In this document: positions 34,987-44,716 of the stretch, in pieces | Layout: each line of letters starts with the position of its first letter | How positions within the stretch are numbered: the first letter of the stretch is position 1 | Assembly (NCBI GenBank): GCA_001873625.1 | Contig: MNZN01000001.1 | Span: 124,001-188,000, forward strand | Origin: Candidatus Saccharibacteria bacterium CG2_30_41_52 | GTDB lineage: Bacteria; Patescibacteriota; Saccharimonadia; Saccharimonadales; Saccharimonadaceae | Reading direction: 5' to 3' | DNA length: 64,000 nucleotides | Translations under genes and position numbers: made by a program | Notes under the pieces: model-generated | The model's database searches: none | Told to the model about the DNA's origin: nothing | Seen by the model: only the letters and a program-made list of their open reading frames with translations

Positions 34987-35016
34987 ATTGTAACCCTAAC
35001 ATATTTGACTTGTCAA
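34987..35016 (-). promoter_or_regulatory. T4SS operon promoter
   Basis: Minus-strand TTGACA (35016-35011) and TACAAT (34992-34987) with an 18-nt spacer, about 45 nt before the pilin ATG. Confidence 0.7.
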
Positions 35017-35116
35017 CTACATTATTGCAAAGTATGTTTAAGCATAAATAGTATAAACCGTAGGCGTAGCTGTGTATTTCTGTACCTATAGATGATATAT
35101 TCCTTCCAAAACGCTA

Positions 35117-35145
35117 TTGCATATTAATGAAATTCTCAGTATTCT
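35117..35145 (+). promoter_or_regulatory. Rhs toxin gene promoter
   Basis: TTGCAT (35117-35122) and TATTCT (35140-35145) with a 17-nt spacer, followed by AGGAGG just before the leader ORF at 35170. It is divergent from the T4SS promoter about 100 bp away. Confidence 0.55.
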
Positions 35146-35169
35146 GGATACAAATAGGAGGGTTTAAGT

Positions 35170-35235
35170 ATGAAGCGGGCAATTATGTGTGCGTATATTT
35201 CTAGTAATTTTAATTGGAGTATATGCAATGTCTAA
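35170..35235 (+). CDS. 21-codon leader ORF overlapping the Rhs start
   Basis: ATG with a perfect AGGAGG about 9 nt upstream, ending TAA at 35233-35235, eight bases inside the Rhs frame that begins ATG at 35228. The peptide starts MKRAIMCAYISS. The strong ribosome-binding site followed by an overlapping stop/start is typical of translational coupling. It may limit or stabilise toxin expression. Confidence 0.45.
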   Translation: MKRAIMCAYISSNFNWSICNV

Positions 35236-38200
35236 GCAAAGCCGATTCAAGCAACTAAAAACCTTTTTACAAACAACAGTATTATTAACCCTCGTATCTA
35301 TTCTTACAATCACCGCCATACAGCCATCCGAAGTGATGGCTCTTTATAATTTAAATAACCCTGCACCAATCCAACGTCGTAACGTTGCACCAATGGAGAG
35401 TGAAGACTATCAGGACTACAAACCTCAAAAATTAGGCGAATTTACATCAACGCCAGCCGATGAGCCAACACTTGCTAATAACGGCAAGAATCACGTCAAG
35501 GAGTTGACCGAAGAGCGAGAATCCAATTCGGTAACTTATCTAAACGAAGACGGTACTAAAACTACCAAGTACAGTACATTGCCGCTTAACTACAAGGACA
35601 AACAGGGCAATTGGCAAGAGATTAAAACCAGCATCAAAGCCGACAGTTTTTACTCTCTTAGTAATCCTTTTGACAACACCAAGTTTGACGATGCCTTAAA
35701 CATAAAAAAATATGATTTGTTATCAGGCGATAGTAATACAAATACAAAACCATTCACTGGAGTTTCAGATGGTATCTTTAGCCCGAAAAAATACAACCTA
35801 TCAACAGGTGATATTACCGCCAATATGAAACCATTCACCGAAGGAGTAGAAATTATTTATGATAGTAAAACATACAAAACAATTCCAGTCGATGCTAATA
35901 ATGTTCTTCCAAAAGTAAAATATCAAGACGGTCGACAGATAATTGTGTATGAAAATGCTTGGGACGGTGTCAACGTTGAGTATGCCCCAGTGGCCGGCAG
36001 CATCAAAGAAAGCATTATTCTTACGCGCCCAGGTGTTGCAAGCACCTTCAAGTACGAATTTATTGGTGGCGAATTAATTCAACATTCAACTATCAAAGGC
36101 GCTTTTGCTATTAAAGGTGTCAACGAGAATGATTTTTACATTTCACCTCTTGTTATAATGACGCAGCAAAAAGGACCAGTCAGCGAAGAGCCAGGTGAGC
36201 AAACGACAGATGGTTCAAGTATCACAATATCTGTCGATACTAAATGGCTAAAAGAGCAAACAGCTGCCGACTATCCTATTATTATTGACCCGACATTCAG
36301 CAGGCAGCCTGCTACAGGCAACTATAAAATGTTTAAATCGGACGGCTACTCGTGTGACGGATACGTTTGTTACGCCAACACTGGTTCGCTTAACGACGGC
36401 AGCTGGAAATCATGGCGAACCTTGATATATTTCTCATATCAGTCTCCACTTCAGGGCAAAACAGTCACGAATGCGGTTCTGCATGGATATTTTCAGTCTG
36501 GTGCCGGAGGCAACACTACATCGCGGAGCATAACTATGGGCCATGCCCCATGTATCGGCTATAGTTGCCTTGGCTCAACAGTCGGAACCGATACGACGGT
36601 TTCAACAAACTTTGACATTGATTTTACGGCCGGGTTAAAAGCCAGGGTTGATGCGGGAGATTATGGCGCCTGGTGGAGTATAAGAGGTGTCGAAAGTTCG
36701 AGTACGACGACATACAAACCATATTCTTATATGGAAGCAGTGATCACTTACGACACAAAGACACCAATGGCATCTTCGACTACTACCGTTCCAGCGAACA
36801 AGGGTGTTGTAACGACCATACAACCAAGCTTGAAAGTAAATCCTGTTACTGATGCTGATGGTGATGTTGTCAAGTATTATTTCCGAGTTGCCACCAATTC
36901 AGACGCTCAGACAGGCATGGTCATCAATTCCGGCTGGATAGGATCCAATCAATGGACAGTGCCCGATGGAATACTTAAAGACGGAGTCACATATTATTGG
37001 AAAGCATATACTATGGGTGCTCTGGAAACTGCACCAAATTGGGCCAACTCTTTCAAAGTTGACCTGCGAACAGGTAAAGACAGTACTCAGGTTTATGATA
37101 GCGTAGGCCCAGTTAGTATAGATCTTGCGACTGGTAATGCAACGACTTCGACCGGAAGTCATTCAATGAGCGCCTTGGGTGGAAGTCTGGGTATTAATCT
37201 TAACTACAACTCTCCAGCGATGTCTAGCCCAGGATTATTAGGGCAATACTGGAATAGTACCTTCTCTGGAGATCCGATCATGACTCGAGTCGATTCGGGT
37301 GTTGCGTTTGATTGGTCAACGGGCACACCAGCTACTGGCATAATAAACACTGACTCGTTTACAGCTAGATGGACAGGTTTTATAACCGTACCAACAAGTG
37401 GGAATTATGAGTTCGGCTGTACAGTTGACGATAGGTGTGATGTATACGTCAATAACAATTTAATCGTAACTAGGTCTACTCCAGGTACCGGATATGGTTC
37501 ATCTATTGCTATGACAGCAGGAGTGCCAGTTCCATACAAGATTGAAATGCGCGAATCAACCAGCACGGCAAAGATTTTTGCCAAGGTAAAAGGTGCTGTT
37601 GCTGAGCAAACTATTCCAGACAGTTGGTTTAGTACTTCACCGCGTGCGACTACTCAAAACTACGGCCTTGAGGGTAGATACTATACTGATGATGGATCAC
37701 ATGCAATTCCTACGAATGCAAGCGACCCGAACAGATTATTAATGACCAGAAACGACAGTAAATTAAAATTCACTTGGACGGGTGCTCCGGCAGTCGGATT
37801 ACCTAGCGATAGTTTCCTAGTAAGATGGAAGGGTTATTTGACCGTACCTGTAGCAGGAAGTTATATTTTAGGCGCCAGTGGTGACGACGGTATCAGAATT
37901 AACTTGGACTATGATTTGGACGGTGATCTTGACTCTGTGCTTGACAGTTGGTCATTAGTCTCGGGTAATCGATGGGGCAGTGCCAAGACCTTGCCTGCAA
38001 ACACCAAGATCCCAATCCAGGTCGACTTACGTGAAGTAACAAGTACTGCTTCTTTGACCCTGTTAATCGATCCACCGACTGGCGCGGGTATTGAAATGCC
38101 AGTCACTTGGTTGACTCCTAGCGCAAATACCTTACCGGAAGGCTGGGATTTAGCCGTTGGTGATGGCAATGCCAGATTTGAAAGACTAGCTATAAATAAC

Positions 38201-41200
38201 TTGTCTGCAACTTTATCTGATAGTACTGGGCAAAAATACGAGTATTCATGGGATGCTACCAAGAAAAGCTACATTCCTCCAACGGGAGAAAATGCGGTGT
38301 TGTCTCGAAACACAGATAACACGTATACGGTCACTGACGCTGATGGAAGAGTATATATATTTGACGCTGAAGGCAAACTTACATCACTAACGTCGCCGAC
38401 TGATGACCGTCAACCAGCCGCTATTAAATACGAATATGAAGGCAACCCTTCGAGACTTAAGAAGGTAATCGACGGAGTAGATGACAGCCGATACGGAACA
38501 TTGCACTATTCCGGTGACAATGAATGCGTAACAGGCAACGGTTTGAGCCCTGCCCCTGTTGGTATGCTTTGCGCATTTAAAACAACTGACGGCGATAAAA
38601 CACTATTCCAATACAATTTGTCTGGACGCCTAGCTCGAGTTGTAGCACCAGGAAACGCTTTTGAAGACTACGACTATGACAGCCTGGGACGTATCGTGGC
38701 TTATCGTGATGTTTTGGCAAACGACGCTATTGCCTCGAGCCAGAGAAGCGATGATAGTTCGGTTAAAACCGAGATGGTTTACGACGCCACGGGACGTGTA
38801 TCATCAATTAAAGCACCGTCTGCGAATGCGGGCGACTATCGCGTCGAACATACCATTGAGTACCTGCCAAATAAGTCAAAGATGCATATAGTCGGCGCAT
38901 CAGAGCCTCATGGTTTTTCAAAACAGGTTGAATATGACAGTATGTTTAGAACAACGAAAGAAACAAATCTGGCCAATCTATCCACCACAGTAGCCTGGGA
39001 TACCAATAAAGACCTTGTGTTGTATACGCAAGATACTACAGGGCTTCGAACCACAAACATATACAACGACCAAGATATATTAACGGATACCTATGGCCCT
39101 GCTCCATCCGCCTGGTTTGACGCTACGACTCGCTTGCCAATTGCGAACCAAGTCGCGAACGTGCCTCATGTCAAAAGTGGATATGACGAGGGAATATCCG
39201 GCTTTGACACCAGCTGGTATAACCTAAAAAGCGCTAATATGACGATATTTGATGCGCCAATATATAATAATCTGGGCTATTCAAGCCCAGCTAGTCCAGC
39301 TAATTCTAACCCTGCCAATACCAGGTTTGACTGGCGCAACCATACTCTACCGGTTACTCCAGACACTTCAATCAGTGGAGTGGACGGCTATGCTGTCAGA
39401 GCAAAAGGTAGACTAACATTCCCATCAGCAGGAACATATACCTTCAAAGCTTATTCTGATGACAGTATTAGGCTGTACGTGGACGGTCAAGAAAAGATCA
39501 CTAACTGGGGTACTAAGACTGAAGCTGCGGCTCAAAATATCTACACCGCTACATTTACTGCGATCGCTGGCAAGACCTATGATGTACTAGTAGAATATGG
39601 TCATGTTGGCACGGCAGGCGCTATGGACATATGGCTAGCTGGTCCTGGAATCGTTGATCAATCTAGTGGCCAGGGGCTTGGTACTCGTGACTGGTCAAGC
39701 TACCTAAAACCAGGCTACTACCTAAACACTTCTACTACGTCTTACGATGCAGAGTTAGGTAATACAAAGACAACTACCGAATATAGTAATCCAGCCTACG
39801 GAACGGTGAGTCAAACGACTATCGATCCAGATGGTCTAGCGCTTGAAAACCAAGCTGCCTACGAAGCACCAGGCGCTGGATTCTTACGCCAAACCAGTCG
39901 TACAACCACTGGGGGGAGTGTATTCACATACAACTATTACGGTGCGACTGAGGCGATTGACAACCCATGCACATTAACTAGTGATCCAGTCAGCCAAGCT
40001 GGACGCGCCAAAGGCAAGACCGAACCGGATCCGGATGGCGTCGGTTCAAAGACCGGACGAACTACCGAAACCGTGTACGATACAAGCGGTGGAGTCGTCG
40101 CTACTCGCTATAACAATGACGCCTGGACTTGTATAGAATATGATGCTAGGGGTAGAGCAGTCACAACAACCATTCCAGCTCGAGGCAATCTGGCCGGTAG
40201 AACAATTACTAATAACTTTGCAGTTAGCGGCAATCCATTCGTAACCAGTTCAACTGACAGCTCGGGTACAGTTACGGTAACCACCGATCTTCTGGGTCGA
40301 ACGGCTAGCTATATTGACGCTGGCGGGCATACAGCGACGTATGTATATGATAATTACGGAAAGCCGACTTCAAAGACAAGTCTAATTGGTACCGAGTCAT
40401 ACGAATATGACTCATATGACAGAATGACGGTCTACAAGTTAGACAACGTGACATTTGCTACTGTGTCATACGACCAATATAGTCGAATTAGCAATATAGA
40501 ATACCAGTCTGGGATAGAACTGGGCGATATTACTCGTGACCAGCTGGGGCGAGAAACAGGCTCGACATACACGCTTGCAGACAGCACCACTTTGACAGAT
40601 ACAGTATCAAGATCTGTCAGTGGCAAAATAACCTCAGGTATTGAAAATGGAATCGCCAAGTCGTATCAATACGATGGCGCAGGCAGATTAGTTAGCGCCG
40701 CTATTGGCGACAGTGATTTTACATATACCTTTGGATCATCGGATTCAAGCTGCGACTCACTATCTGGTAATAATGTAAACGCTGGAAATGGCGGCAACAG
40801 AACAAGTCAAACTATTAACGGTGTTGCTAAGACTTATTGTTACGACTATGCCGACAGGCTAATCGCCAGCTCAGACAGTACATTGGATAATCCAATCTAT
40901 GATGATCACGGCAACACTGTATCCCTGGGAGGTACAGGACAAACGACCGAATTTAGTTATGATGTCTCGGACAGGAATGATGTTATAACAGACAGCTCAG
41001 GTTCATCATTAAAGCAAATTGATTACAAAAGAGATGTACAAAACCGCATTATATCTAGGTCGTACTCCGTTGACACTGTAATACAGAGCGATACGCAGTA
41101 TGCGTTCACTGGATCTGGTGACACTCCGGACGCTTTACTAGATTCAAATGGCAATATCCTACAGAAGTACGTCAGTCTTCCCGGAGGTATAAGCGTAACA

Positions 41201-42118
41201 ATCAACCCGCAGTCCACAAGTGCGGGGAGCCAAATATATTCTCTAACAAATATGCATGGTGATGTGTTTGCTACCGTCAATGCGGACGGAGCTTTAACAG
41301 GCGTATACATAACGGGGCCATTCGGCGAGAAGATTAACGTTGAGCAAGCGAATAACGCAGCTGCAGGTACTACCTACGGATATTTGGGGCAATTCCAAAA
41401 ACTGACCGAGTCTGATATCCAATTAAACGTAATGCAAATGGGCGCAAGGTTATATTTGCCGTCGCTTGGGAGATTCCTACAAGTTGACCCTTACGAAGGC
41501 GGTACTCCAAACTCATATGTATATATGCTCAATCCAGTAAGTCAATACGACCTAGATGGAACATGGGGTTGGGGAGATTTTCTAACCGTAGTTTCAGTTG
41601 TTGCTACAGTAGTAGCCGTCGTCACTACGGGTCCGGTAGCCGTAGTTGCAGTTGCAGTAGCGGTAGGATGTTCGCTAGCACAAGGGGATGTAATTGGTGC
41701 GGCGCTGTCCGTAGCAGCGGCCCCACTGAAGGTTGCAGGGTTGGCAGTAAAAGCCGTTCGTACAATTGCAAAAGCTGTGACCGGAGGCGCAAAGGCCGTA
41801 AACACCGTCTCTAAGTCCGCCACCGCGACAAGTAAAGCAAGTCAAATGTTGGCTAACGCAGCAAAAGGTCGTGCCGCTGAGAACAAAGCAGCGAATGCGC
41901 TCTCGAAATCGTATGGACCCCAAAACGTAAGCTCTCAGGTTAATATATCAACCCCATATGGAACCAGGAGAGTAGACTTCATGGTGAGTAGGCCGAACCA
42001 GGCTAATTTAATGGTGGAAGTAAAATCTGGCGCAGCTAGGTATGGCGGAACTCAAATGAAAAAAGACCTTTTTATTCAAGAAAAATATGGATATGGTTTC
42101 GAATTAATGAGATACTAA
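35228..42118 (+). CDS. Giant secreted PA14/YD-repeat (Rhs) polymorphic toxin
   Basis: 2296 residues. A Sec signal peptide (LQTTVLLTLVSILTITAI, then A-rich cleavage region) starts the protein. Three PA14-like modules occur at about residues 670-800, 810-960 and 1350-1480, typically carbohydrate- or wall-binding. Dozens of YD repeats (YDxxGR) fill residues 1060-2090 and end in the Rhs core GYLGQFQ...LGRFLQVDPYEGG. After DLDGTWG (about 2110) comes a variable tip: a hydrophobic, Ala/Val-rich stretch, then a C-terminal domain with RRVDFMV and MVEVKSG, the D...ExK pattern of nuclease toxins. I prefer the ATG at 35228 (GGAG 8 nt upstream). Probably an antibacterial or host-directed toxin encapsulated in a YD shell. 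Confidence 0.85.
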   Translation: MSKQSRFKQLKTFLQTTVLLTLVSILTITAIQPSEVMALYNLNNPAPIQRRNVAPMESEDYQDYKPQKLGEFTSTPADEPTLANNGKNHVKELTEERESNSVTYLNEDGTKTTKYSTLPLNYKDKQGNWQEIKTSIKADSFYSLSNPFDNTKFDDALNIKKYDLLSGDSNTNTKPFTGVSDGIFSPKKYNLSTGDITANMKPFTEGVEIIYDSKTYKTIPVDANNVLPKVKYQDGRQIIVYENAWDGVNVEYAPVAGSIKESIILTRPGVASTFKYEFIGGELIQHSTIKGAFAIKGVNENDFYISPLVIMTQQKGPVSEEPGEQTTDGSSITISVDTKWLKEQTAADYPIIIDPTFSRQPATGNYKMFKSDGYSCDGYVCYANTGSLNDGSWKSWRTLIYFSYQSPLQGKTVTNAVLHGYFQSGAGGNTTSRSITMGHAPCIGYSCLGSTVGTDTTVSTNFDIDFTAGLKARVDAGDYGAWWSIRGVESSSTTTYKPYSYMEAVITYDTKTPMASSTTTVPANKGVVTTIQPSLKVNPVTDADGDVVKYYFRVATNSDAQTGMVINSGWIGSNQWTVPDGILKDGVTYYWKAYTMGALETAPNWANSFKVDLRTGKDSTQVYDSVGPVSIDLATGNATTSTGSHSMSALGGSLGINLNYNSPAMSSPGLLGQYWNSTFSGDPIMTRVDSGVAFDWSTGTPATGIINTDSFTARWTGFITVPTSGNYEFGCTVDDRCDVYVNNNLIVTRSTPGTGYGSSIAMTAGVPVPYKIEMRESTSTAKIFAKVKGAVAEQTIPDSWFSTSPRATTQNYGLEGRYYTDDGSHAIPTNASDPNRLLMTRNDSKLKFTWTGAPAVGLPSDSFLVRWKGYLTVPVAGSYILGASGDDGIRINLDYDLDGDLDSVLDSWSLVSGNRWGSAKTLPANTKIPIQVDLREVTSTASLTLLIDPPTGAGIEMPVTWLTPSANTLPEGWDLAVGDGNARFERLAINNLSATLSDSTGQKYEYSWDATKKSYIPPTGENAVLSRNTDNTYTVTDADGRVYIFDAEGKLTSLTSPTDDRQPAAIKYEYEGNPSRLKKVIDGVDDSRYGTLHYSGDNECVTGNGLSPAPVGMLCAFKTTDGDKTLFQYNLSGRLARVVAPGNAFEDYDYDSLGRIVAYRDVLANDAIASSQRSDDSSVKTEMVYDATGRVSSIKAPSANAGDYRVEHTIEYLPNKSKMHIVGASEPHGFSKQVEYDSMFRTTKETNLANLSTTVAWDTNKDLVLYTQDTTGLRTTNIYNDQDILTDTYGPAPSAWFDATTRLPIANQVANVPHVKSGYDEGISGFDTSWYNLKSANMTIFDAPIYNNLGYSSPASPANSNPANTRFDWRNHTLPVTPDTSISGVDGYAVRAKGRLTFPSAGTYTFKAYSDDSIRLYVDGQEKITNWGTKTEAAAQNIYTATFTAIAGKTYDVLVEYGHVGTAGAMDIWLAGPGIVDQSSGQGLGTRDWSSYLKPGYYLNTSTTSYDAELGNTKTTTEYSNPAYGTVSQTTIDPDGLALENQAAYEAPGAGFLRQTSRTTTGGSVFTYNYYGATEAIDNPCTLTSDPVSQAGRAKGKTEPDPDGVGSKTGRTTETVYDTSGGVVATRYNNDAWTCIEYDARGRAVTTTIPARGNLAGRTITNNFAVSGNPFVTSSTDSSGTVTVTTDLLGRTASYIDAGGHTATYVYDNYGKPTSKTSLIGTESYEYDSYDRMTVYKLDNVTFATVSYDQYSRISNIEYQSGIELGDITRDQLGRETGSTYTLADSTTLTDTVSRSVSGKITSGIENGIAKSYQYDGAGRLVSAAIGDSDFTYTFGSSDSSCDSLSGNNVNAGNGGNRTSQTINGVAKTYCYDYADRLIASSDSTLDNPIYDDHGNTVSLGGTGQTTEFSYDVSDRNDVITDSSGSSLKQIDYKRDVQNRIISRSYSVDTVIQSDTQYAFTGSGDTPDALLDSNGNILQKYVSLPGGISVTINPQSTSAGSQIYSLTNMHGDVFATVNADGALTGVYITGPFGEKINVEQANNAAAGTTYGYLGQFQKLTESDIQLNVMQMGARLYLPSLGRFLQVDPYEGGTPNSYVYMLNPVSQYDLDGTWGWGDFLTVVSVVATVVAVVTTGPVAVVAVAVAVGCSLAQGDVIGAALSVAAAPLKVAGLAVKAVRTIAKAVTGGAKAVNTVSKSATATSKASQMLANAAKGRAAENKAANALSKSYGPQNVSSQVNISTPYGTRRVDFMVSRPNQANLMVEVKSGAARYGGTQMKKDLFIQEKYGYGFELMRY
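35704..35868 (+). repeat. Internal tandem duplication within the Rhs gene
   Basis: Two adjacent about 27-codon units begin KKYDLLSGD and KKYNLSTGD and each continue to KPFT. They are about 60 percent similar, pointing to an old tandem duplication close to the mature N-terminus. Confidence 0.55.
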
Positions 42119-42124
42119 ATATAC

Positions 42125-42688
42125 ATGAAGGCAACGGAAGTACGAAATATTTTTGACCATTACTTTAAGGACGATTTGATAAGTCTTGGTTTTAGAAAAA
42201 TTAAAAATAAGTACATTTACGACATAAATAACGACTTGCGCATAGAATTTAATGTACAGCTAGATAAATGGGGCTGGAACGTGTTTACGGGCACAAGCTT
42301 TGTTTTTAGTATAATGCCCATTTACAAAGAATGGGGGATGTTAGACTTCGGCTCCACACAACTTCGTTTTTATGAAATTCTTGAAGAATGCCCTAAAAAA
42401 ATAAACGATATTTCAGAAATAATGAATAAGTATTCTAAAAAAATAAAATATGAAGAATCAATAAAAGATTACTATAAATTTTTGTCGAAAAAATGGACAA
42501 AAAGAAAAATACGGAAAAATATTGGAAGTTGGTTTTTCTATTATGATCCAACAGATGTTGATGATTGGTACCAAACCCTTAAGCCAGTTATCATGGCAAT
42601 AATAAAGAAAAGAATTGCGCATATAGAAGACCTAAGTATTGAAGATTTAAACAAATCTGCTAATAACACCTCTAAAATGTTATTTTAA
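42125..42688 (+). CDS. Putative immunity protein for the Rhs toxin (DUF4304-like)
   Basis: 187 residues starting 6 nt after the toxin stop. The N-terminal part (IFDHYFKDDLISLGFRKIKNKYIY) recalls DUF4304-type immunity proteins; base composition is markedly more AT-rich and Lys-rich than the toxin, typical of swapped toxin-tip/immunity cassettes. No signal peptide, so it would neutralise toxin in the cytosol. The assignment rests chiefly on position. Confidence 0.6.
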   Translation: MKATEVRNIFDHYFKDDLISLGFRKIKNKYIYDINNDLRIEFNVQLDKWGWNVFTGTSFVFSIMPIYKEWGMLDFGSTQLRFYEILEECPKKINDISEIMNKYSKKIKYEESIKDYYKFLSKKWTKRKIRKNIGSWFFYYDPTDVDDWYQTLKPVIMAIIKKRIAHIEDLSIEDLNKSANNTSKMLF

Positions 42689-42740
42689 TTAATTATCATG
42701 AACAGTTAATAATGGCTGGATTTGTTATACTCTAACTAAG

Positions 42741-43271
42741 ATGAAAAGAACGAAAAACATAGAAGTTTTAACAAATCCTAAATTATGGTTGTTCTTGATT
42801 GTAGCTGTTTTGTTGGTTCTGTATATTGACTCGATTTATGGTGAAGTAGCTCGATACGCAGTATTAGTTATAATACTAATTGTTGCACATCTACTTTTTT
42901 CTAGTAAACAGGGTAAATATAAGACACTTGGTGCTGAAAAAACTGATATTGAGGAAAAATATGAAGCGATTGTTGTTTCGTATAAGACACCAAACAATCT
43001 CAGCGCTCAAGATGGAATGAAACAATTGTACGAACTTGAAGATAAAATTGGTGACACGCTTAGTTCACACGGAGCTGGTTTTGTTGATGGACATGACTTA
43101 GGTGAAAAAGAGTGCATTGTGTATTCTTACGGAAATAGTGCTGACCAAATATACAGCCTAATAAAGCCGATACTACACGATTTTTCGGTTAGGCCAATAA
43201 ATGTAACCTTGCGTTATGGCGAAGCTTCTGATCCTCATGCAAAGCAAGTATTCAAAACAATACGGAAATAA
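42741..43271 (+). CDS. Membrane-anchored protein, possible second immunity factor
   Basis: 176 residues: two N-terminal transmembrane helices (LWLFLIVAVLLVLYI and YAVLVIILIVAHLLF) and a cytosolic domain of about 110 residues with DGHDLGEKECIVYSYGNSADQIYSLIKPIL. That domain style is found in small proteins near toxins, but I cannot name it. TATACT lies 9 nt before the ATG, so it has its own leaderless promoter and is not simply read through from the toxin. Confidence 0.5.
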   Translation: MKRTKNIEVLTNPKLWLFLIVAVLLVLYIDSIYGEVARYAVLVIILIVAHLLFSSKQGKYKTLGAEKTDIEEKYEAIVVSYKTPNNLSAQDGMKQLYELEDKIGDTLSSHGAGFVDGHDLGEKECIVYSYGNSADQIYSLIKPILHDFSVRPINVTLRYGEASDPHAKQVFKTIRK

Positions 43272-43308
43272 CAACTCGACACCACTTAACCTTGTTGCGT
43301 TTTAGAAA

Positions 43309-43635
43309 TCAAATCAACAGCTTTTCGGAGAAATCCGTATGCTCGACTATCCATTTTTGAATCCTAGGCTTTACCCAAAAACTGTATATACCGAACGTGA
43401 TAATTATCAGTAAAAACCACTTAATCCAGTTTCCAAACAGACCGATAGCCGAGCCGGTAAATTCCAACCTGACTCCATTTATGTATGTGTGCTTAGCTTT
43501 CCATCGCTGCATAAGTACTAGTGCATAAGGGTAAAATAATCCCAACGTAAAAACAGTTATTAAAAATGCCAATATTCCAGTGCCAAGATAAGTTCCAGCA
43601 CCGCCATCGAATTTAAAATTTTCTGATTTTGCCAT
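43309..43635 (-). CDS. DUF898-like membrane protein
   Basis: 108 residues from the ATG at 43635 (CGGAGG 5 nt upstream; the frame is open to 43755). Two transmembrane helices flank FYPYALVLMQRWKAKHTYINGVRLEFTG, a pattern of the DUF898 (YjgN) family, and IIITFGIYSFWVKPRIQKW repeats part of it. Function unknown. Third gene of a minus-strand operon headed by the PLD gene. Confidence 0.65.
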   Translation of the reverse strand: MAKSENFKFDGGAGTYLGTGILAFLITVFTLGLFYPYALVLMQRWKAKHTYINGVRLEFTGSAIGLFGNWIKWFLLIIITFGIYSFWVKPRIQKWIVEHTDFSEKLLI

Positions 43636-43645
43636 ATTACCTCCG

Positions 43646-44134
43646 TCATTTCTCTCGTTTATTAATGTATGTGTCGAATATCGTGAATACCATCGATCGC
43701 TGATAGAAAGCAGCGTCTTTCTGCTCGACAAACAACTTGTAAAACGCCATCGCAAACAGAGTAACGGCTAAGCCCGCAATATACCAGTACCAATTATTCC
43801 AAAATAAAATAGAGGGCAGTAATGTGATAGGCAATATCCGCGTCAAGATCATTTTTATCGGTTCACTAAAATAACGGCGAAACGATATATAAGCCGTTTT
43901 CTTCGATAATTCATACATTCGCAAGTATTCGTCGTAACTCTCTATATGCTGCTTGCCATGCATGACGTAGCTCGTCTTGTCATTGAACCGACCATATATT
44001 CCATCGAATCGTTTTTTCGTGCAATAGGGTATAAATACCAAAACGGTTAACAGTATGTCGGTAAAAATTCTAAACATATACCAACAAAGCAAAACTCCGG
44101 CCGTAAATGCTATATATTCCATTAGATATATCAT
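43646..44134 (-). CDS. Polytopic membrane protein of unknown function
   Basis: 162 residues with four hydrophobic segments (EYIAFTAGVLLCWYMFRIF, ILLTVLVFIPYC, a pair near residues 100-135). The middle is cytosolic and basic. It starts 1 nt after the PLD stop and ends 10 nt before the DUF898-like gene, so the three form one operon. No family recognised. Confidence 0.6.
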   Translation of the reverse strand: MIYLMEYIAFTAGVLLCWYMFRIFTDILLTVLVFIPYCTKKRFDGIYGRFNDKTSYVMHGKQHIESYDEYLRMYELSKKTAYISFRRYFSEPIKMILTRILPITLLPSILFWNNWYWYIAGLAVTLFAMAFYKLFVEQKDAAFYQRSMVFTIFDTYINKREK

Positions 44135-44135
44135 A

Positions 44136-44576
44136 TCACTTGCTCCATTTTTTAAATCGAATATGGCTCAGCATGTCCGCTACGATTTCATCGCCAGTTA
44201 TCCGTCGCATCACTTCGCAACTGTCATATTGCGAAAGTATGTTTAGGCTACCTTCCCATAAAATACTACCGTCAATTATGGCTAATTTACGATGATGTCC
44301 AACTGTCATAAATACTTCCGCACCGATATTCTGCATCTCACCAACCGCCCACAGAACTTGGTCGTAAAGCAGGGGATTGTGCTCTTCGGAAGGTTTGGTA
44401 TTAATGATTATTCGGACACCTCGTTTTATGAGTTTCTCGAAAACAGGTATAAATAAAACTAGACGTTTTTCTGTGATAAACGGGCTTTCGATAAGCACCA
44501 AATTACTAGCATTCTTTAAATCTTTTATGAAGGATTTGTAAAATGTGTCCTGATTGAATAGGGAAGAGCTAAACAT
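44136..44576 (-). CDS. PLD-fold protein, paralog 1
   Basis: 146 residues with one HKD motif, HRKLAIID followed by GSLN, the phospholipase D active-site pattern (H-x-K-x4-D, then G-S-x-N). Single-motif members dimerise and act as nucleases or phosphodiesterases. Roughly 60-65 percent identical to the protein at 47730-48185; both start MFSSSLFNQDTFYK. GGAG lies before the start. It sits just inside a tRNA-end repeat at 44637, as its paralog does at 48244. Confidence 0.75.
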   Translation of the reverse strand: MFSSSLFNQDTFYKSFIKDLKNASNLVLIESPFITEKRLVLFIPVFEKLIKRGVRIIINTKPSEEHNPLLYDQVLWAVGEMQNIGAEVFMTVGHHRKLAIIDGSILWEGSLNILSQYDSCEVMRRITGDEIVADMLSHIRFKKWSK

Positions 44577-44636
44577 TATTGCTCTCCTTGAAAAAACTAG
44601 TTATAACATAACTGGTTCGGTTACTGTCCACTATCT

Positions 44637-44654
44637 CCTGCCAAACAGGACAAA
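44637..44654 (+). repeat. tRNA-Trp-end repeat, candidate island junction 1
   Basis: CCTGCCAAA-C-AGGACAAA matches 1684-1701 at 17 of 18 positions, covering the tRNA end and 11 bp beyond. A plus-strand terminator follows at both places. It lies about 60 bp outside the PLD start. Confidence 0.5.
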
Positions 44655-44662
44655 ATGAAAAT

Positions 44663-44716
44663 AACAGATTAGAATCGGTTCGATTAATTCGGATACAATC
44701 TAATCTGTTTTGTTTT
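44663..44716 (+). terminator. Terminator after the junction repeat
   Basis: AACAGATTAG (44663-44672) pairs perfectly with CTAATCTGTT (44700-44709) across a 27-nt loop, followed by a T-rich run. No plus-strand gene ends directly before it, as expected if it once served a tRNA. Confidence 0.6.

Noticed and set aside
41563-41823. ORFs on both strands opposite the hydrophobic part of the Rhs tip
   Set aside because: They are complements or shifted frames of Ala/Val codons, giving Thr/Ala or Ser/Arg low-complexity proteins. Not genes.
44620-44643. tRNA-like 3' end (GGTTCG then CCTGCCA) before PLD paralog 1
   Set aside because: No matching acceptor 5' strand, D-arm or anticodon arm could be folded; the T-arm is mismatched. 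Treated as a repeat of the tRNA end and not as a tRNA gene.
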